A model generated the notes under the pieces. That model had not been told where the DNA came from and searched no databases. It was given only the letters and a program-made list of their open reading frames with translations. Below are positions 55,932 through 63,967 of a DNA stretch of 64,000 nt, in pieces. Source of the DNA: G965204755 sp965243415 (lineage in GTDB: Bacteria; Acidobacteriota; Vicinamibacteria; Marinacidobacterales; Marinacidobacteraceae). Made by a program: the position numbers and the translations under genes. The stretch lies in NCBI GenBank assembly GCA_965243415.1, contig OZ251549.1:3906001-3970000 (forward strand). The letters are read 5' to 3'. Position 1 is the first letter of the stretch. Every line of letters begins with the position of its first letter.

Positions 55932-56297
55932 GTGAACCGCCTCTCCCTCCCCCTGTCGATCGTCGGCGCCCTCAGCGGCCTCGGCGCGCTGCTCCTCTAC
56001 CTCCACGCGATCCCGGGCCGGAGCCGTCTCGGTGGCCCGGAAGTCTCGCGTCTCTACGACCACCTCTCCCTGCACCTCTGGTTCCTGGAGATGATCCTGG
56101 TCATCGCGGCCCTCGTCCTCGCCATCCTCGGCCTGGTCGGCTACCAGGAGATGAAGAACCTCGCCCGCCAGGCCGCGGTCCAGACAGCGAAGGACGAGAT
56201 CCGGAACCACCCGCAGACCACGCCACCGGCGTCGAGGGAAGCCGTCACCGGCAATCCCGTGGGCGCCCCGAGCGACGAAAGGAATGTCCCCTCATGA
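55932..56297 (+). CDS. Small two-helix membrane protein coupled to ImmA
   Basis: The 121-residue protein starts at GTG 55932, 6 bases after GGAGG. Helices are at about residues 5-27 and 45-68 (LEMILVIAALVLAILGLVGY). A charged, disordered C-terminal tail follows. Its stop overlaps the ImmA/IrrE peptidase start as ATGA. A diverged relative precedes another ImmA gene at 63 kb, so the pair behaves as a module. Function unknown; it could be a membrane partner or substrate of the peptidase. Confidence 0.75.
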   Translation: MNRLSLPLSIVGALSGLGALLLYLHAIPGRSRLGGPEVSRLYDHLSLHLWFLEMILVIAALVLAILGLVGYQEMKNLARQAAVQTAKDEIRNHPQTTPPASREAVTGNPVGAPSDERNVPS

Positions 56298-56821
56298 CCA
56301 TGACCATCACCGAGTATGTCGGTATCGCCCGGTACCGGCAGTCGGCGCCCGTGAATGTCGTCCGGCTCGCGTACGAGATCGGACTGGCGGTCTATGTCAC
56401 CGGCGACTGGCCGGAGACGGTTTCCGGCATGATCCGCAAGGATCGGAAGAAAGGCGGGAAGAGCGGCTACGCCGTCACCGTCAACGACAAACACTGCGAG
56501 GCGCGCCGACGCTTCACCATCGCCCACGAGATCGGTCACTTCGTGCTGCACCCCGATCTCATCGGGGACAGTATCGGCGACGACGGGCTCTATCGCAGCC
56601 ACCTCCCCAACATCCGGGAGGTGGAAGCGAATCGCTTCGCCGCGAACCTCCTGATGCCGACCGAGTTGATCGAGAAGGCCGAAGTCGCCGGCGTGGACAC
56701 GATCCCCGACCTCGCCCGCATCTTCGAGGTGTCCCGCAGCACCATGTCCGCCCGCCTCGGCGTGCCGTTCGAGATCCGGGAGCCGGACGAACCGGCGGAC
56801 AGCGCTTCGGAAGCTGCTTAG
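56294..56821 (+). CDS. ImmA/IrrE-family metallopeptidase (tandem copy 1)
   Basis: The 175-residue protein has HEIGHFVLH (H78, E79, H82) and the downstream EANRFAANLLMP Glu/Asn helix, the zinc-peptidase signature of ImmA/IrrE. Its C-terminal FEVSRSTMSARLG is a short helix-turn-helix-like recognition segment. Family members cleave repressors to release stress or mobile-element genes. The gene usually sits beside a repressor, but no HTH repressor is present here. It is coupled to the membrane protein upstream. Confidence 0.88.
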   Translation: MTMTITEYVGIARYRQSAPVNVVRLAYEIGLAVYVTGDWPETVSGMIRKDRKKGGKSGYAVTVNDKHCEARRRFTIAHEIGHFVLHPDLIGDSIGDDGLYRSHLPNIREVEANRFAANLLMPTELIEKAEVAGVDTIPDLARIFEVSRSTMSARLGVPFEIREPDEPADSASEAA

Positions 56822-56869
56822 CGCCGGCCGCGAAGCACGTAGGATCTGGCGAGGAAGGATGGTCCCGTC

Positions 56870-57418
56870 ATGATGTCCATCACCGAGTATGTCGGTATCG
56901 CCCGGAAGTACCTGCAGTCGGCGCCGGTGAATGTCGTTCGGCTCGCGCACGAGATCGGACTGGCGGTCTATCTGACCGGCGACTGGCCGGAGACGGCGTC
57001 CGGCATGATCCGCAAGAATCGGAAGAAAGGCGGGAAGAGCGGCTACGCCGTCACGGTCAACGACAAACACTGCAAGGCGCGGCAACGCGTCACCATCGCG
57101 CACGAAATCGGCCACTTCGTGCTGCACCCGGATCTCATCGGGGACCGTATCGGGGACGATTGGCTCTACCGCAGCCACCTCCCCAACATCCGGGAGGTGG
57201 AAGCGAATCGCTTCGCCGCGAACCTCCTGATGCCGACCGAGTTGATCGAGAAGGCCGAAGTCGCCGGCGTGGACACGATCCCCGACCTCGCCCGCATCTT
57301 CGAGGTGTCCCGCAGCACCATGTCCGCGCGCCTCGGCATACCGTTCGAGATCCGGGAGCCGGACGCACCGGCGGACCACTCCCCGGAAGCGGTTCACCGC
57401 CGACCGCGAAGCACGTAG
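56870..57418 (+). CDS. ImmA/IrrE-family metallopeptidase (tandem copy 2)
   Basis: This 182-residue paralogue of the preceding gene is nearly identical through ITEYVGIARKYLQSAPVN, HEIGHFVLHPDLIGD and EVEANRFAANLLMP. It differs mainly at its C-terminus (DHSPEAVHRRPRST). The zinc motif HEIGH and the Glu helix are intact. The unit period between copies is about 573-576 bp, and the 40 bases before each start are conserved too, so it arose by tandem duplication. Confidence 0.87.
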   Translation: MMSITEYVGIARKYLQSAPVNVVRLAHEIGLAVYLTGDWPETASGMIRKNRKKGGKSGYAVTVNDKHCKARQRVTIAHEIGHFVLHPDLIGDRIGDDWLYRSHLPNIREVEANRFAANLLMPTELIEKAEVAGVDTIPDLARIFEVSRSTMSARLGIPFEIREPDAPADHSPEAVHRRPRST

Positions 57419-57445
57419 GATCTGGCGAGGAAAGATAGTCCCGTC

Positions 57446-57994
57446 ATGATGTCCATCACCGAGTATGTCGGCATCGCCCGGAAGCACCTGCAGTCGGCGC
57501 CGGTGAATGTCGTTCGCCTCACGTATGACCTCGGGATGGTCCTCTACGAGACCGGTGACTGGCCCGAGACGGCGTCCGGCATGATCCAGAAGGATCGGAA
57601 GGGAGGAGGGAAGAGCGGCTATGCCATCATCGTCAACGACAAACACTGCGAGGCGCGACGACGCTTCACCATCGCCCACGAAATCGGCCACTTCGTGCTG
57701 CACCCTGATCTCATCGGGGACAGCATCGGTGATGACTGGCTCTACCGCAGCCGCCTCCCCAGCATCCGGGAAGCGGAAGCGAATCGTTTCGCCGTGAACC
57801 TCCTGATGCCGAACGATTTGATCGAGAAGGTCGCGGCGGACGGCGCCGACACCATCCCCGACCTCGCCCGCGTCTTCGAGGTGTCCCGCAGCACCGTGTC
57901 CGCGCGCCTCGGCATACCGTTCGAGATCCGGGAGCCGGACGAACCGGCGGACAGTGCTTCGGAAGCGGCGCACCGCCGGCCGGGAAGCGTGTAG
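57446..57994 (+). CDS. ImmA/IrrE-family metallopeptidase (tandem copy 3)
   Basis: This 182-residue copy is the most diverged of the three (LTYDLGMVLYETGDWP, NLLMPNDLIEKVAADGADT) but keeps HEIGHFVLH and EANRF. The start ATG-ATG and the ribosome-site region (GAGGAAAGATAG) match copy 2. Divergence concentrated around residues 25-40 and 120-140 may mark substrate-recognition surfaces. Confidence 0.87.
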   Translation: MMSITEYVGIARKHLQSAPVNVVRLTYDLGMVLYETGDWPETASGMIQKDRKGGGKSGYAIIVNDKHCEARRRFTIAHEIGHFVLHPDLIGDSIGDDWLYRSRLPSIREAEANRFAVNLLMPNDLIEKVAADGADTIPDLARVFEVSRSTVSARLGIPFEIREPDEPADSASEAAHRRPGSV

Positions 57995-58458
57995 GGAACC
58001 CGCAGCGTCAACACCATGTCCCTCCGTCTTCTCGACCTGCCTTTCTTCGTCGAGATGGACCGGATGACCGGCGCCACGGAGATCGACAGCGGCTCATGAC
58101 GCCCCTCGCCACCGTCCGCGCCCTGCTGCGGGCGATCGCCCGACCGCCGGACGACATCCCCCACGGCGACCGACCGGAGCACAGCGGGGCGGTGAGGCCC
58201 GGCCCGACTCCCGCCGCCCCGGCCGATCCCGGCGACGGGACGGCCAGCGCCGCACCCGGGCGTTCCGTTCCGCCGGCCCGACCGTTCTGTGATGGAATTG
58301 ACCCCCCCGGCATGACCGAACGGCCCCGCCATCTCTCCGAGAGCTGCGCCATGCAGGCCGCCGACAGCGTCGCCGGCCGCGTGGGTAGGTACTGACCCAC
58401 GGACTCCGAAGGCGATCCTCCGGCTCCGACCGATCGCGTCAGAATTCAGTCTCCCCCG
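57995..58458. other. Intergenic region with a decayed tiny-peptide copy
   Basis: This holds a truncated duplicate of the 55.4-kb peptide unit (58285-58395) and a 27-codon chance-sized frame at 58016. Otherwise I see no gene. CGTCAGAATTCAGTC just before 58459 may be promoter sequence. Confidence 0.45.
58312..58395 (+). pseudogene. Truncated copy of the tiny hydrophobic peptide
   Basis: 27 codons, starting MTERPRHLSESCAMQAADSV, match the 55443 gene through codon 20, then end as AGRVGRY-stop without the membrane helix. The upstream CTGTGATGGAATT is also conserved. Confidence 0.6.
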
Positions 58459-58887
58459 ATGCCCTCCGCTCGTACCGCCGACTTCCCGGCCGCCCAGCGC
58501 CGCCACTGGAGCGACGCCGAGTTCCTGCTCGACGCCGGACGTCTCGCGAACGCCGACCAACTCTACGGCTACTGCGCCGAGTGCGGCCTCAAGGCCGTGA
58601 TGATCACCCTCGGCCTGCGCGTCGACAAAGAGGGACACCCCAAAGGAGAGGGCCGCACACACCTGCCGGACCTGTGGAGTGTGTTCGAGGCCTTCCTCGA
58701 CAGCCGCCGCGACTCGGCGCGGCGCCTTCCCGGCCTGCCCGAGCTGAATCCGTTCGAGGACTGGACCGTCCATGCCCGCTATTCGCACGGTGACCACGCC
58801 ACGCCCGACTCCGTCCGGCGGCACCGTACGGCGGCACGAAACGTTGCGAAGATGATCGAGCCACTGACGGGAGTGGATGCGCCGTGA
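58459..58887 (+). CDS. HEPN-like protein, first gene of a three-gene operon
   Basis: The 142-residue all-helical protein has HWSDAEFLLDAGRLANADQLYGY followed by AECGLKA and a distal FEDWTVHARYSHGDHAT. The R-x5-H in ARYSHGDH fits the HEPN RNase motif Rx4-6H. HEPN proteins are toxins or effectors in many conflict systems. The stop overlaps the next start as GTGA, and the ATPase triad is translationally coupled. The family assignment is by pattern, not by a named family. Confidence 0.6.
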   Translation: MPSARTADFPAAQRRHWSDAEFLLDAGRLANADQLYGYCAECGLKAVMITLGLRVDKEGHPKGEGRTHLPDLWSVFEAFLDSRRDSARRLPGLPELNPFEDWTVHARYSHGDHATPDSVRRHRTAARNVAKMIEPLTGVDAP

Positions 58888-60170
58888 GCAGCGACTTCGT
58901 TCCTCTCGACCGGGTCTTCGCACTGGCCCGCGAGGTCTTTCCTCCCGAGATCGCCCTGCCCCCCGAGGTGGGTCCCATCTACCTCGTCCGCAATGTGTAC
59001 GGACGAGTCTATGTGGCCGTATCCGACGAGCGGGAGCCGAGCGCGGAGGCTCGCGCGGCCCTCGAGCGCCTCGCCGGAGCGCTGGCAGGACGACTCGGCC
59101 CTCACGGCAATGTGAGCGCCACCCCCGTCCTGTACGTCTCCCGATCCCTGATCGACAGCCTTCGAGGCTCCCTGAGGCCACTCCGACCCGGCGTCTTCTT
59201 CGCGGAACGCCTCGTCACCGGAGCCGACTGGAGCACCGCGCTCCCCCTGAAAGAGCCCGCCCGATCCGAACGCTGGACCCTGTATTCGATCAAGGGCGGC
59301 GTCGGCCGCAGCACGACCGCCGTCGTCCTTTCCGAACACTTGGCGCGGCAAGGATTCAGCGTCCTGGTCTTGGACCTGGACCTGGAGTCCCCGGGCCTCG
59401 CTCCCGCCCTCGTCGGCGAAGGCGTTCGCCCGGAGTACGGCGTGGCCGACTGGTTCGTCGAAGACCTGGTGGGACAGGGAGACTTCGTGCTGGATCGAAT
59501 GGTCGGATCCCCTCGCTGGGCGGAAGACTACGATGGCCGCGCCCTCTTCGCGCCGGCCCACGGCGCCGACCCCGGCGATTACCTGGCCAAGGTCGGGCGC
59601 GCCTGGATGACCCGAGAAGGCATCTGGAGCGATCGCCTGCGGAGACTGGTCTCGGATCTGGAGCGGCGCTACGAACCGGAAGTCACGCTCGTGGAGAGTC
59701 GCAGCGGCATGCACGACTTCGCCGCCCCGGTCGTCACCGACCTCGGGGCCCGCGTGCTGATGTTCGCTATCGACTCGGAGAGTCACTGGGACGGCTACCG
59801 GATCCTGTTCCGCCGGTGGAGGGATTACGGTCTGGTCCCTGACCTGCGCGACCAGGTGCAGATCGTCTCCGCCCTGATTCCCGAACTCGGCAAAGAGTCC
59901 TACCTCCGCCGATTCCGGGAGCAGTCGTGGGATCTCTTCCGGGAAACGCTCTACGAAACCCGTCTCGCCCCCCCCGACCCCGAGTTGTTCTCCTTCGATC
60001 TCAAGAACGCCGGCGCCCCCCACGATCCCATCCCCATCCACTGGAATCGCGGCTTGGCTGCCGGTTCCTCCCTGGCCGACCTCGACGCGGTCTCCGTCAG
60101 CCAGGCCTACGCAAACTTCTTCCCTCGGTTCACGGACCTCAGCCGCGTCGCGTCCGAGCACCCCGCATGA
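58884..60170 (+). CDS. KGGVGR-motif ParA-like ATPase
   Basis: The 428-residue protein has an N-terminal domain of about 120 residues, then a SIMIBI/ParA-type ATPase with deviant Walker A KGGVGRST (137-144), switch LVLDLDLESPG and a long C-terminal domain. The R in KGGVGR replaces the usual K of KGGVGKT; I recall this as a named variant in protein-family annotation. GTG 58884 and the ATGA at its end couple it to both neighbours, making it the middle gene of a triad. It probably acts as a nucleotide-driven switch. Confidence 0.8.
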   Translation: MSSDFVPLDRVFALAREVFPPEIALPPEVGPIYLVRNVYGRVYVAVSDEREPSAEARAALERLAGALAGRLGPHGNVSATPVLYVSRSLIDSLRGSLRPLRPGVFFAERLVTGADWSTALPLKEPARSERWTLYSIKGGVGRSTTAVVLSEHLARQGFSVLVLDLDLESPGLAPALVGEGVRPEYGVADWFVEDLVGQGDFVLDRMVGSPRWAEDYDGRALFAPAHGADPGDYLAKVGRAWMTREGIWSDRLRRLVSDLERRYEPEVTLVESRSGMHDFAAPVVTDLGARVLMFAIDSESHWDGYRILFRRWRDYGLVPDLRDQVQIVSALIPELGKESYLRRFREQSWDLFRETLYETRLAPPDPELFSFDLKNAGAPHDPIPIHWNRGLAAGSSLADLDAVSVSQAYANFFPRFTDLSRVASEHPA

Positions 60171-61636
60171 CGACCTCGGACACCGCCTCCACCTTGCGGA
60201 GGGCCCTCACGAACCTTCCGGACGGGACCTTCCACGGCGGCCGGCCCGAACCGGAAGAGGTCTATCTCCCGCCCTCCCACCATCGAGCGTTGGCCCCGAA
60301 CGCCTCTGTCGTAATCGGAATGCGGGGCGCCGGCAAGACCTTCTGGTGGAGCGCGCTCCAGGCGCCGGCCGTTCGACGAATGCTCGCGACCCGCCGGCGA
60401 TCGGTACTCTTCCCGGAGAGCGCCGCCATGGGAGAGGACGCCGAGATCGCCATCGGCTTCGGCGTGGCCCCGCAGCCACGGAGTTATCCCGGAAAGGAGG
60501 TGCTGTCAGACCTCCTGACGAAAGGGAACGAGCCCGGAGCCGTCTGGCGGACGGTGGTGTCGTGGCATCTCGCGCCCGACCGGCATCCGTTGCGCCGGTG
60601 TGCCGATTGGACGGAGCGGGCCTCCTTCGTTGTACGGAACCCGGAGATCGTCGACCGACTGCTCCACGAGCGTGATTCCGATCTGGCCCGTCGCGGTGTC
60701 TATGCGATTCTTCTCTTCGACGCACTCGACCGGTCGGCAGACGACTGGCGCACCATGACGCGACTCACCCGCGGATTGCTCCAGGTCGCTCTGGATCTCC
60801 GCGCCTACCGACGGATCCGAGCCAAGGTTTTTCTTCGGTCGGACCAAGCGGCAGAGTCTCGCGCTTTCGATTTTCCGGACGCCTCGAAGTTGCATTCCTC
60901 GTCAGCGGAACTGACCTGGCCGAGCCGAGAACTCTACGGATTGCTGTGGCACTCCCTGGCGCCAGGGCCCGGCCGTTCGCTGCTCGATATCCCCATGGAT
61001 CAGGATGACCGCGGCGCGGCCGATTCGCCGACCTCGTTCAGCGTCTCTCGCAGATTCATCGCCGACGAGACTGCGCAGCGCCGCTGCTTTCACGGTCTCA
61101 CCGGGCCTTGGATGGGCCCCGATCCGCGCCGCGGCATTCCCTATATCTGGATCCCAAATCACCTCGGCGACGCCAACCAGAGAGTCAGCCCGCGCCCCTT
61201 CCTGACGGCACTCCGCGCCGCCGCTGAGGATACCGAGGAGCGCTACCCCGATCACGACCGCGCCCTGCACTACAACAGCATCAAGCACGGTGTTCAGGAA
61301 GCATCCCGATACCGCGTCGCGGAGATGCGTGAGGACTACCCGTGGGTGGAACGCGTACTCAGCCCGCTGAAGGGCTCCTCCGTTCCCTGCCAGTTCACGG
61401 ACCTCACGGACCGGTGGCAGAGTGACCGTGTTCTCGTTCGGCTGCCCGGAGACTTGGAGGGGGACGAGGTACGACTTCCGCCGAGCCGATTCGAGGAGGG
61501 TCCCGACGGGGTTCGGAAGGACCTCGAAGCGCTGGGAGTGTTCGACCGAATGCTGGACGGCCGCGTCAACATCCCCGATGTGTTCCGAGTCGCCTACGGC
61601 ATCGGCCGCAAGGGCGGCGTCAAGCCCGTCCGCTGA
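60167..61636 (+). CDS. P-loop ATPase, third gene of the HEPN operon
   Basis: The 489-residue protein has Walker A GMRGAGKTFW (K57) near the N-terminus and a likely Walker B AILLFDALDRSADDW around residue 185. An alpha-rich C-terminal part follows with a winged-helix-like end (LEALGVFDRMLDGRVNIPDVFR). ATG 60167 overlaps the KGGVGR ATPase stop. No named family is recognised. Two coupled ATPases plus a HEPN protein suggest a sensor-switch-effector unit. Confidence 0.75.
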   Translation: MTTSDTASTLRRALTNLPDGTFHGGRPEPEEVYLPPSHHRALAPNASVVIGMRGAGKTFWWSALQAPAVRRMLATRRRSVLFPESAAMGEDAEIAIGFGVAPQPRSYPGKEVLSDLLTKGNEPGAVWRTVVSWHLAPDRHPLRRCADWTERASFVVRNPEIVDRLLHERDSDLARRGVYAILLFDALDRSADDWRTMTRLTRGLLQVALDLRAYRRIRAKVFLRSDQAAESRAFDFPDASKLHSSSAELTWPSRELYGLLWHSLAPGPGRSLLDIPMDQDDRGAADSPTSFSVSRRFIADETAQRRCFHGLTGPWMGPDPRRGIPYIWIPNHLGDANQRVSPRPFLTALRAAAEDTEERYPDHDRALHYNSIKHGVQEASRYRVAEMREDYPWVERVLSPLKGSSVPCQFTDLTDRWQSDRVLVRLPGDLEGDEVRLPPSRFEEGPDGVRKDLEALGVFDRMLDGRVNIPDVFRVAYGIGRKGGVKPVR

Positions 61637-61707
61637 CCGTTCCCCGGCGCCGGACCTGAACCGCCCGGCCGGCGAACGAACTCGGGGATGGGGATCGGCA
61701 AACCGTC

Positions 61708-62928
61708 ATGGATGCGGGTAGCGCCGTGACGGGCACGACTTTCCTCACCCGGGTGGTTCTCCGGAACTACCGGAACATCGCCGCGTGCGAGGTGTCGCCG
61801 GGGCCGCTGACCTTCCTCGTCGGGCCGAACGGGGCGGGAAAGGGCAACTTCCTGGACGCGCTCCGGTTCGTGGCGGATTCCCTGCGGCATTCGGTGGACG
61901 ACGCCTTCCGGGAGCGCGGGGGAGTCGCGATGGTTCCGAGACAGGGAGCCGGGAGCGCATCCTCGTTCGGCCTGCGGATCGAGTTCGACCTGGCCGGCCG
62001 CACGGGCCACTTCGCCTTCGAGATCGAGCCGCAGGGGCGGGGCGGGTATCGGATCCGACGCGAGGAATGCGTCCTCTCGGAACCGGACGGCGCCTCGCGG
62101 CACTACCGGACGGTGGACGGGGCGGTTCGTTCGAGCAACATCGCTCGCCCGCCGGTTCCCGGGCCGGGCCGGTTCTACCTGTCCCGGGCCTCCCTGGCGC
62201 CGGAGTTCCGGCCGGTCCACGATGCGCTGTCCGGCATGGGTTTCTACAAATTCCACCCGCAGGCCATGCGGAATCCCCGCCGGAGCGATGGCGGGGACCT
62301 GCTGGCCCGGGACGGCAGCAACCTCGCCGGCGTCTTCTCCCGACTCGCGGACCGCGACCCGGGGATCGTGGAGCGGATCGGGCATTACCTCGCTGCCGCG
62401 GTGGACGGAGTGGAAGGAGTCGAAACCCGCCGGTTCGGCGCCGAGGATCGGCTGGAGTTGCTCCAGCGAACCGGCGCGGCGCAAGAGCTCGCCCGCTTCG
62501 AGTCGGCCGCCATGTCGGACGGGACATTGGGCCTTCTGGCCGTACTGACGGGGATCTTCCAGGGAGCCGGGAACCCTGCCGGCCCCCGGCTGATCGCGTT
62601 CGAGGAACCGGAGGCCGCCCTCCATCCGCGGGCCGCGGCAGTGTTGGTGGCCAGTCTGCAGGACGCCGCCGAGCGCGCCCAGGTTCTCGTCACCACGCAC
62701 AGCGGGGACCTGTTCGACCGCGACGACTTTCCCGAAGCGGAGGTCCTGCCGGTGGCCGCGCGGAACGGCGTCTGCCGGATCGGGCCGATGGACGAAGTAG
62801 GCCGTACGGCCGTGGCGGACGGTCTCTACAACATCGGCGAGTTGCTTCGCATGGACCTGCTGGAGCCGGCCGAGGAGCCGTCACCCGCCGGCCGGCCCGA
62901 ACTGTTCGATGGCCCGGCGTCGCCCTGA
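61708..62928 (+). CDS. ABC/SMC-head type AAA ATPase with atypical Walker A
   Basis: The 406-residue protein is of the AAA_21/RecF-like class: NYRNI start, Walker A-like GPNGAGKGN (39-47), a coiled middle, SAAMSDGTLGLLAVL signature-like segment, Walker B RLIAFEEPEAALHP and VTTHSGDLFDR. The Ser/Thr after the P-loop Lys is a Gly here, which would disturb Mg-ATP binding. Such ATPases commonly pair with a DUF4276 or nuclease gene, but none follows. It is on the same strand 71 bases after the triad. Confidence 0.8.
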   Translation: MDAGSAVTGTTFLTRVVLRNYRNIAACEVSPGPLTFLVGPNGAGKGNFLDALRFVADSLRHSVDDAFRERGGVAMVPRQGAGSASSFGLRIEFDLAGRTGHFAFEIEPQGRGGYRIRREECVLSEPDGASRHYRTVDGAVRSSNIARPPVPGPGRFYLSRASLAPEFRPVHDALSGMGFYKFHPQAMRNPRRSDGGDLLARDGSNLAGVFSRLADRDPGIVERIGHYLAAAVDGVEGVETRRFGAEDRLELLQRTGAAQELARFESAAMSDGTLGLLAVLTGIFQGAGNPAGPRLIAFEEPEAALHPRAAAVLVASLQDAAERAQVLVTTHSGDLFDRDDFPEAEVLPVAARNGVCRIGPMDEVGRTAVADGLYNIGELLRMDLLEPAEEPSPAGRPELFDGPASP

Positions 62929-63030
62929 GCGGATCGCCGGCGAGGCCCCCGGGTGCGCCGCCGCCGTTCTCCGGGCGCTCGGCTGATCCGCACGTCGCCC
63001 TGAGCGGACCGCCGGCGAGGCCCCCGGGTG
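62918..63030. repeat. Two 38-bp direct repeats, 75-bp period
   Basis: A 38-bp sequence starting CGTCGCCCTGAGCGGA and ending GGGTG occurs at 62918-62955 and 62993-63030 with one or two mismatches. The first copy contains the ATPase stop codon; the second ends exactly at the GTG of the next gene. Confidence 0.85.
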
Positions 63031-63486
63031 AACCGGCTCCGCTTCCCCTTGTCGATCGCTCGATCGTCGGAGCGATCCGCCGGCGTCGGCGCACCGCTCC
63101 CGGACCTCCGGCGATTCCGGCGCCGGGCGGCTCTCCCGCCCTCTTCCAGGAGCGGCGCCTGCCGGACCTGCCGTGGTGACCGGCCCGATGTCCGCTTTCG
63201 CGTCGTTCGGCGCGATCACGGGAGCGGCGAGTCCGGCTCCCTGCTCGGCACGATTCCACTGCGCAGTCTGTTGAAGCGGTGCGAGCGGACGATCCTCTTC
63301 GGCCGCCTCTTCTTGCAGGGCCGGTTCCCGGGGAGTATTCTGGTCATCAGCGCCTTGGTTCTCGCCATTCTCGGTGTCGTCAGTCATCGGTCCGTCGAGG
63401 ATGAAGGGACGAAACGAGGCATTCCGGTGTCGAGCGACGAAGCGGCAGACCCCGGCGACATCCGGAAGGAGGAGTCCAATGGGTGA
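63028..63486 (+). CDS. Diverged small membrane protein coupled to ImmA copy 4
   Basis: The 152-residue frame starts MNRLRFPLSI and ends with a membrane helix ILVISALVLAILGVV, matching the first and second ends of the 55932 membrane protein (NRLSLPLSIVG and IAALVLAILGLV). Its middle (residues 15-100) is Arg/Pro/Ser-rich and lacks the expected first helix, so it may be frameshifted or decayed. It overlaps the next start by 8 bases, repeating the module organisation. Confidence 0.5.
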   Translation: MNRLRFPLSIARSSERSAGVGAPLPDLRRFRRRAALPPSSRSGACRTCRGDRPDVRFRVVRRDHGSGESGSLLGTIPLRSLLKRCERTILFGRLFLQGRFPGSILVISALVLAILGVVSHRSVEDEGTKRGIPVSSDEAADPGDIRKEESNG

Positions 63487-63967
63487 GGAGCCCAACTTCC
63501 TGACCATCATCCCTCGCCACCAGAGGAAGCCGCCGGTTCCCGTCGTGCGGGTCGCCCGCGACCTCGGATTGGAGGTGTACCGGTCCGGCGGCTGGCCGGA
63601 CAGCGTCTCCGGGATGATCCGGAGGGACGCGGAACGAGGCGGGGCGAGCGGCTACGCCATCTTCTCGAACGGAGACCATGCCGTCACGCGACGCCGATTC
63701 ACCATCGCCCACGAGATCGGCCACTTCGTTCTCCACCGTGAGCTCATCGGAGACGGCCTCACGGACGATGCCCTGTACCGGAGTCGCCTGCAGGGCGGCG
63801 ACGAGGCGGCGGCGAATCGCTTCGCGGCCGACCTGCTGATGCCCTGGAACCGGATCCGCGAAGCGGTCGTGGGTGGCATGGACACCGTTGAGAAACTCGC
63901 CGAGGCCTTCAAGGTGTCTCACAGCGCCATGTCGATTCGGCTCGGGGTCCCCTTCGAGACGAAGTAA
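63479..63967 (+). CDS. ImmA/IrrE-family metallopeptidase (copy 4, separate module)
   Basis: The 162-residue protein is a diverged ImmA relative with HEIGHFVLH, the AANRFAADLLMP helix, and an HTH-like FKVSHSAMSIRLGVPFE end shared with the 56-58 kb copies. A strong AAGGAGGAG precedes ATG 63479. Its upstream partner is the membrane-protein frame, so the two-gene module occurs twice in 8 kb. Confidence 0.88.
   Translation: MGEEPNFLTIIPRHQRKPPVPVVRVARDLGLEVYRSGGWPDSVSGMIRRDAERGGASGYAIFSNGDHAVTRRRFTIAHEIGHFVLHRELIGDGLTDDALYRSRLQGGDEAAANRFAADLLMPWNRIREAVVGGMDTVEKLAEAFKVSHSAMSIRLGVPFETK

Noticed and set aside
58096..58395. 99-codon frame containing the decayed tiny peptide
   Set aside because: Only its last 27 codons resemble anything; the rest is low-complexity.
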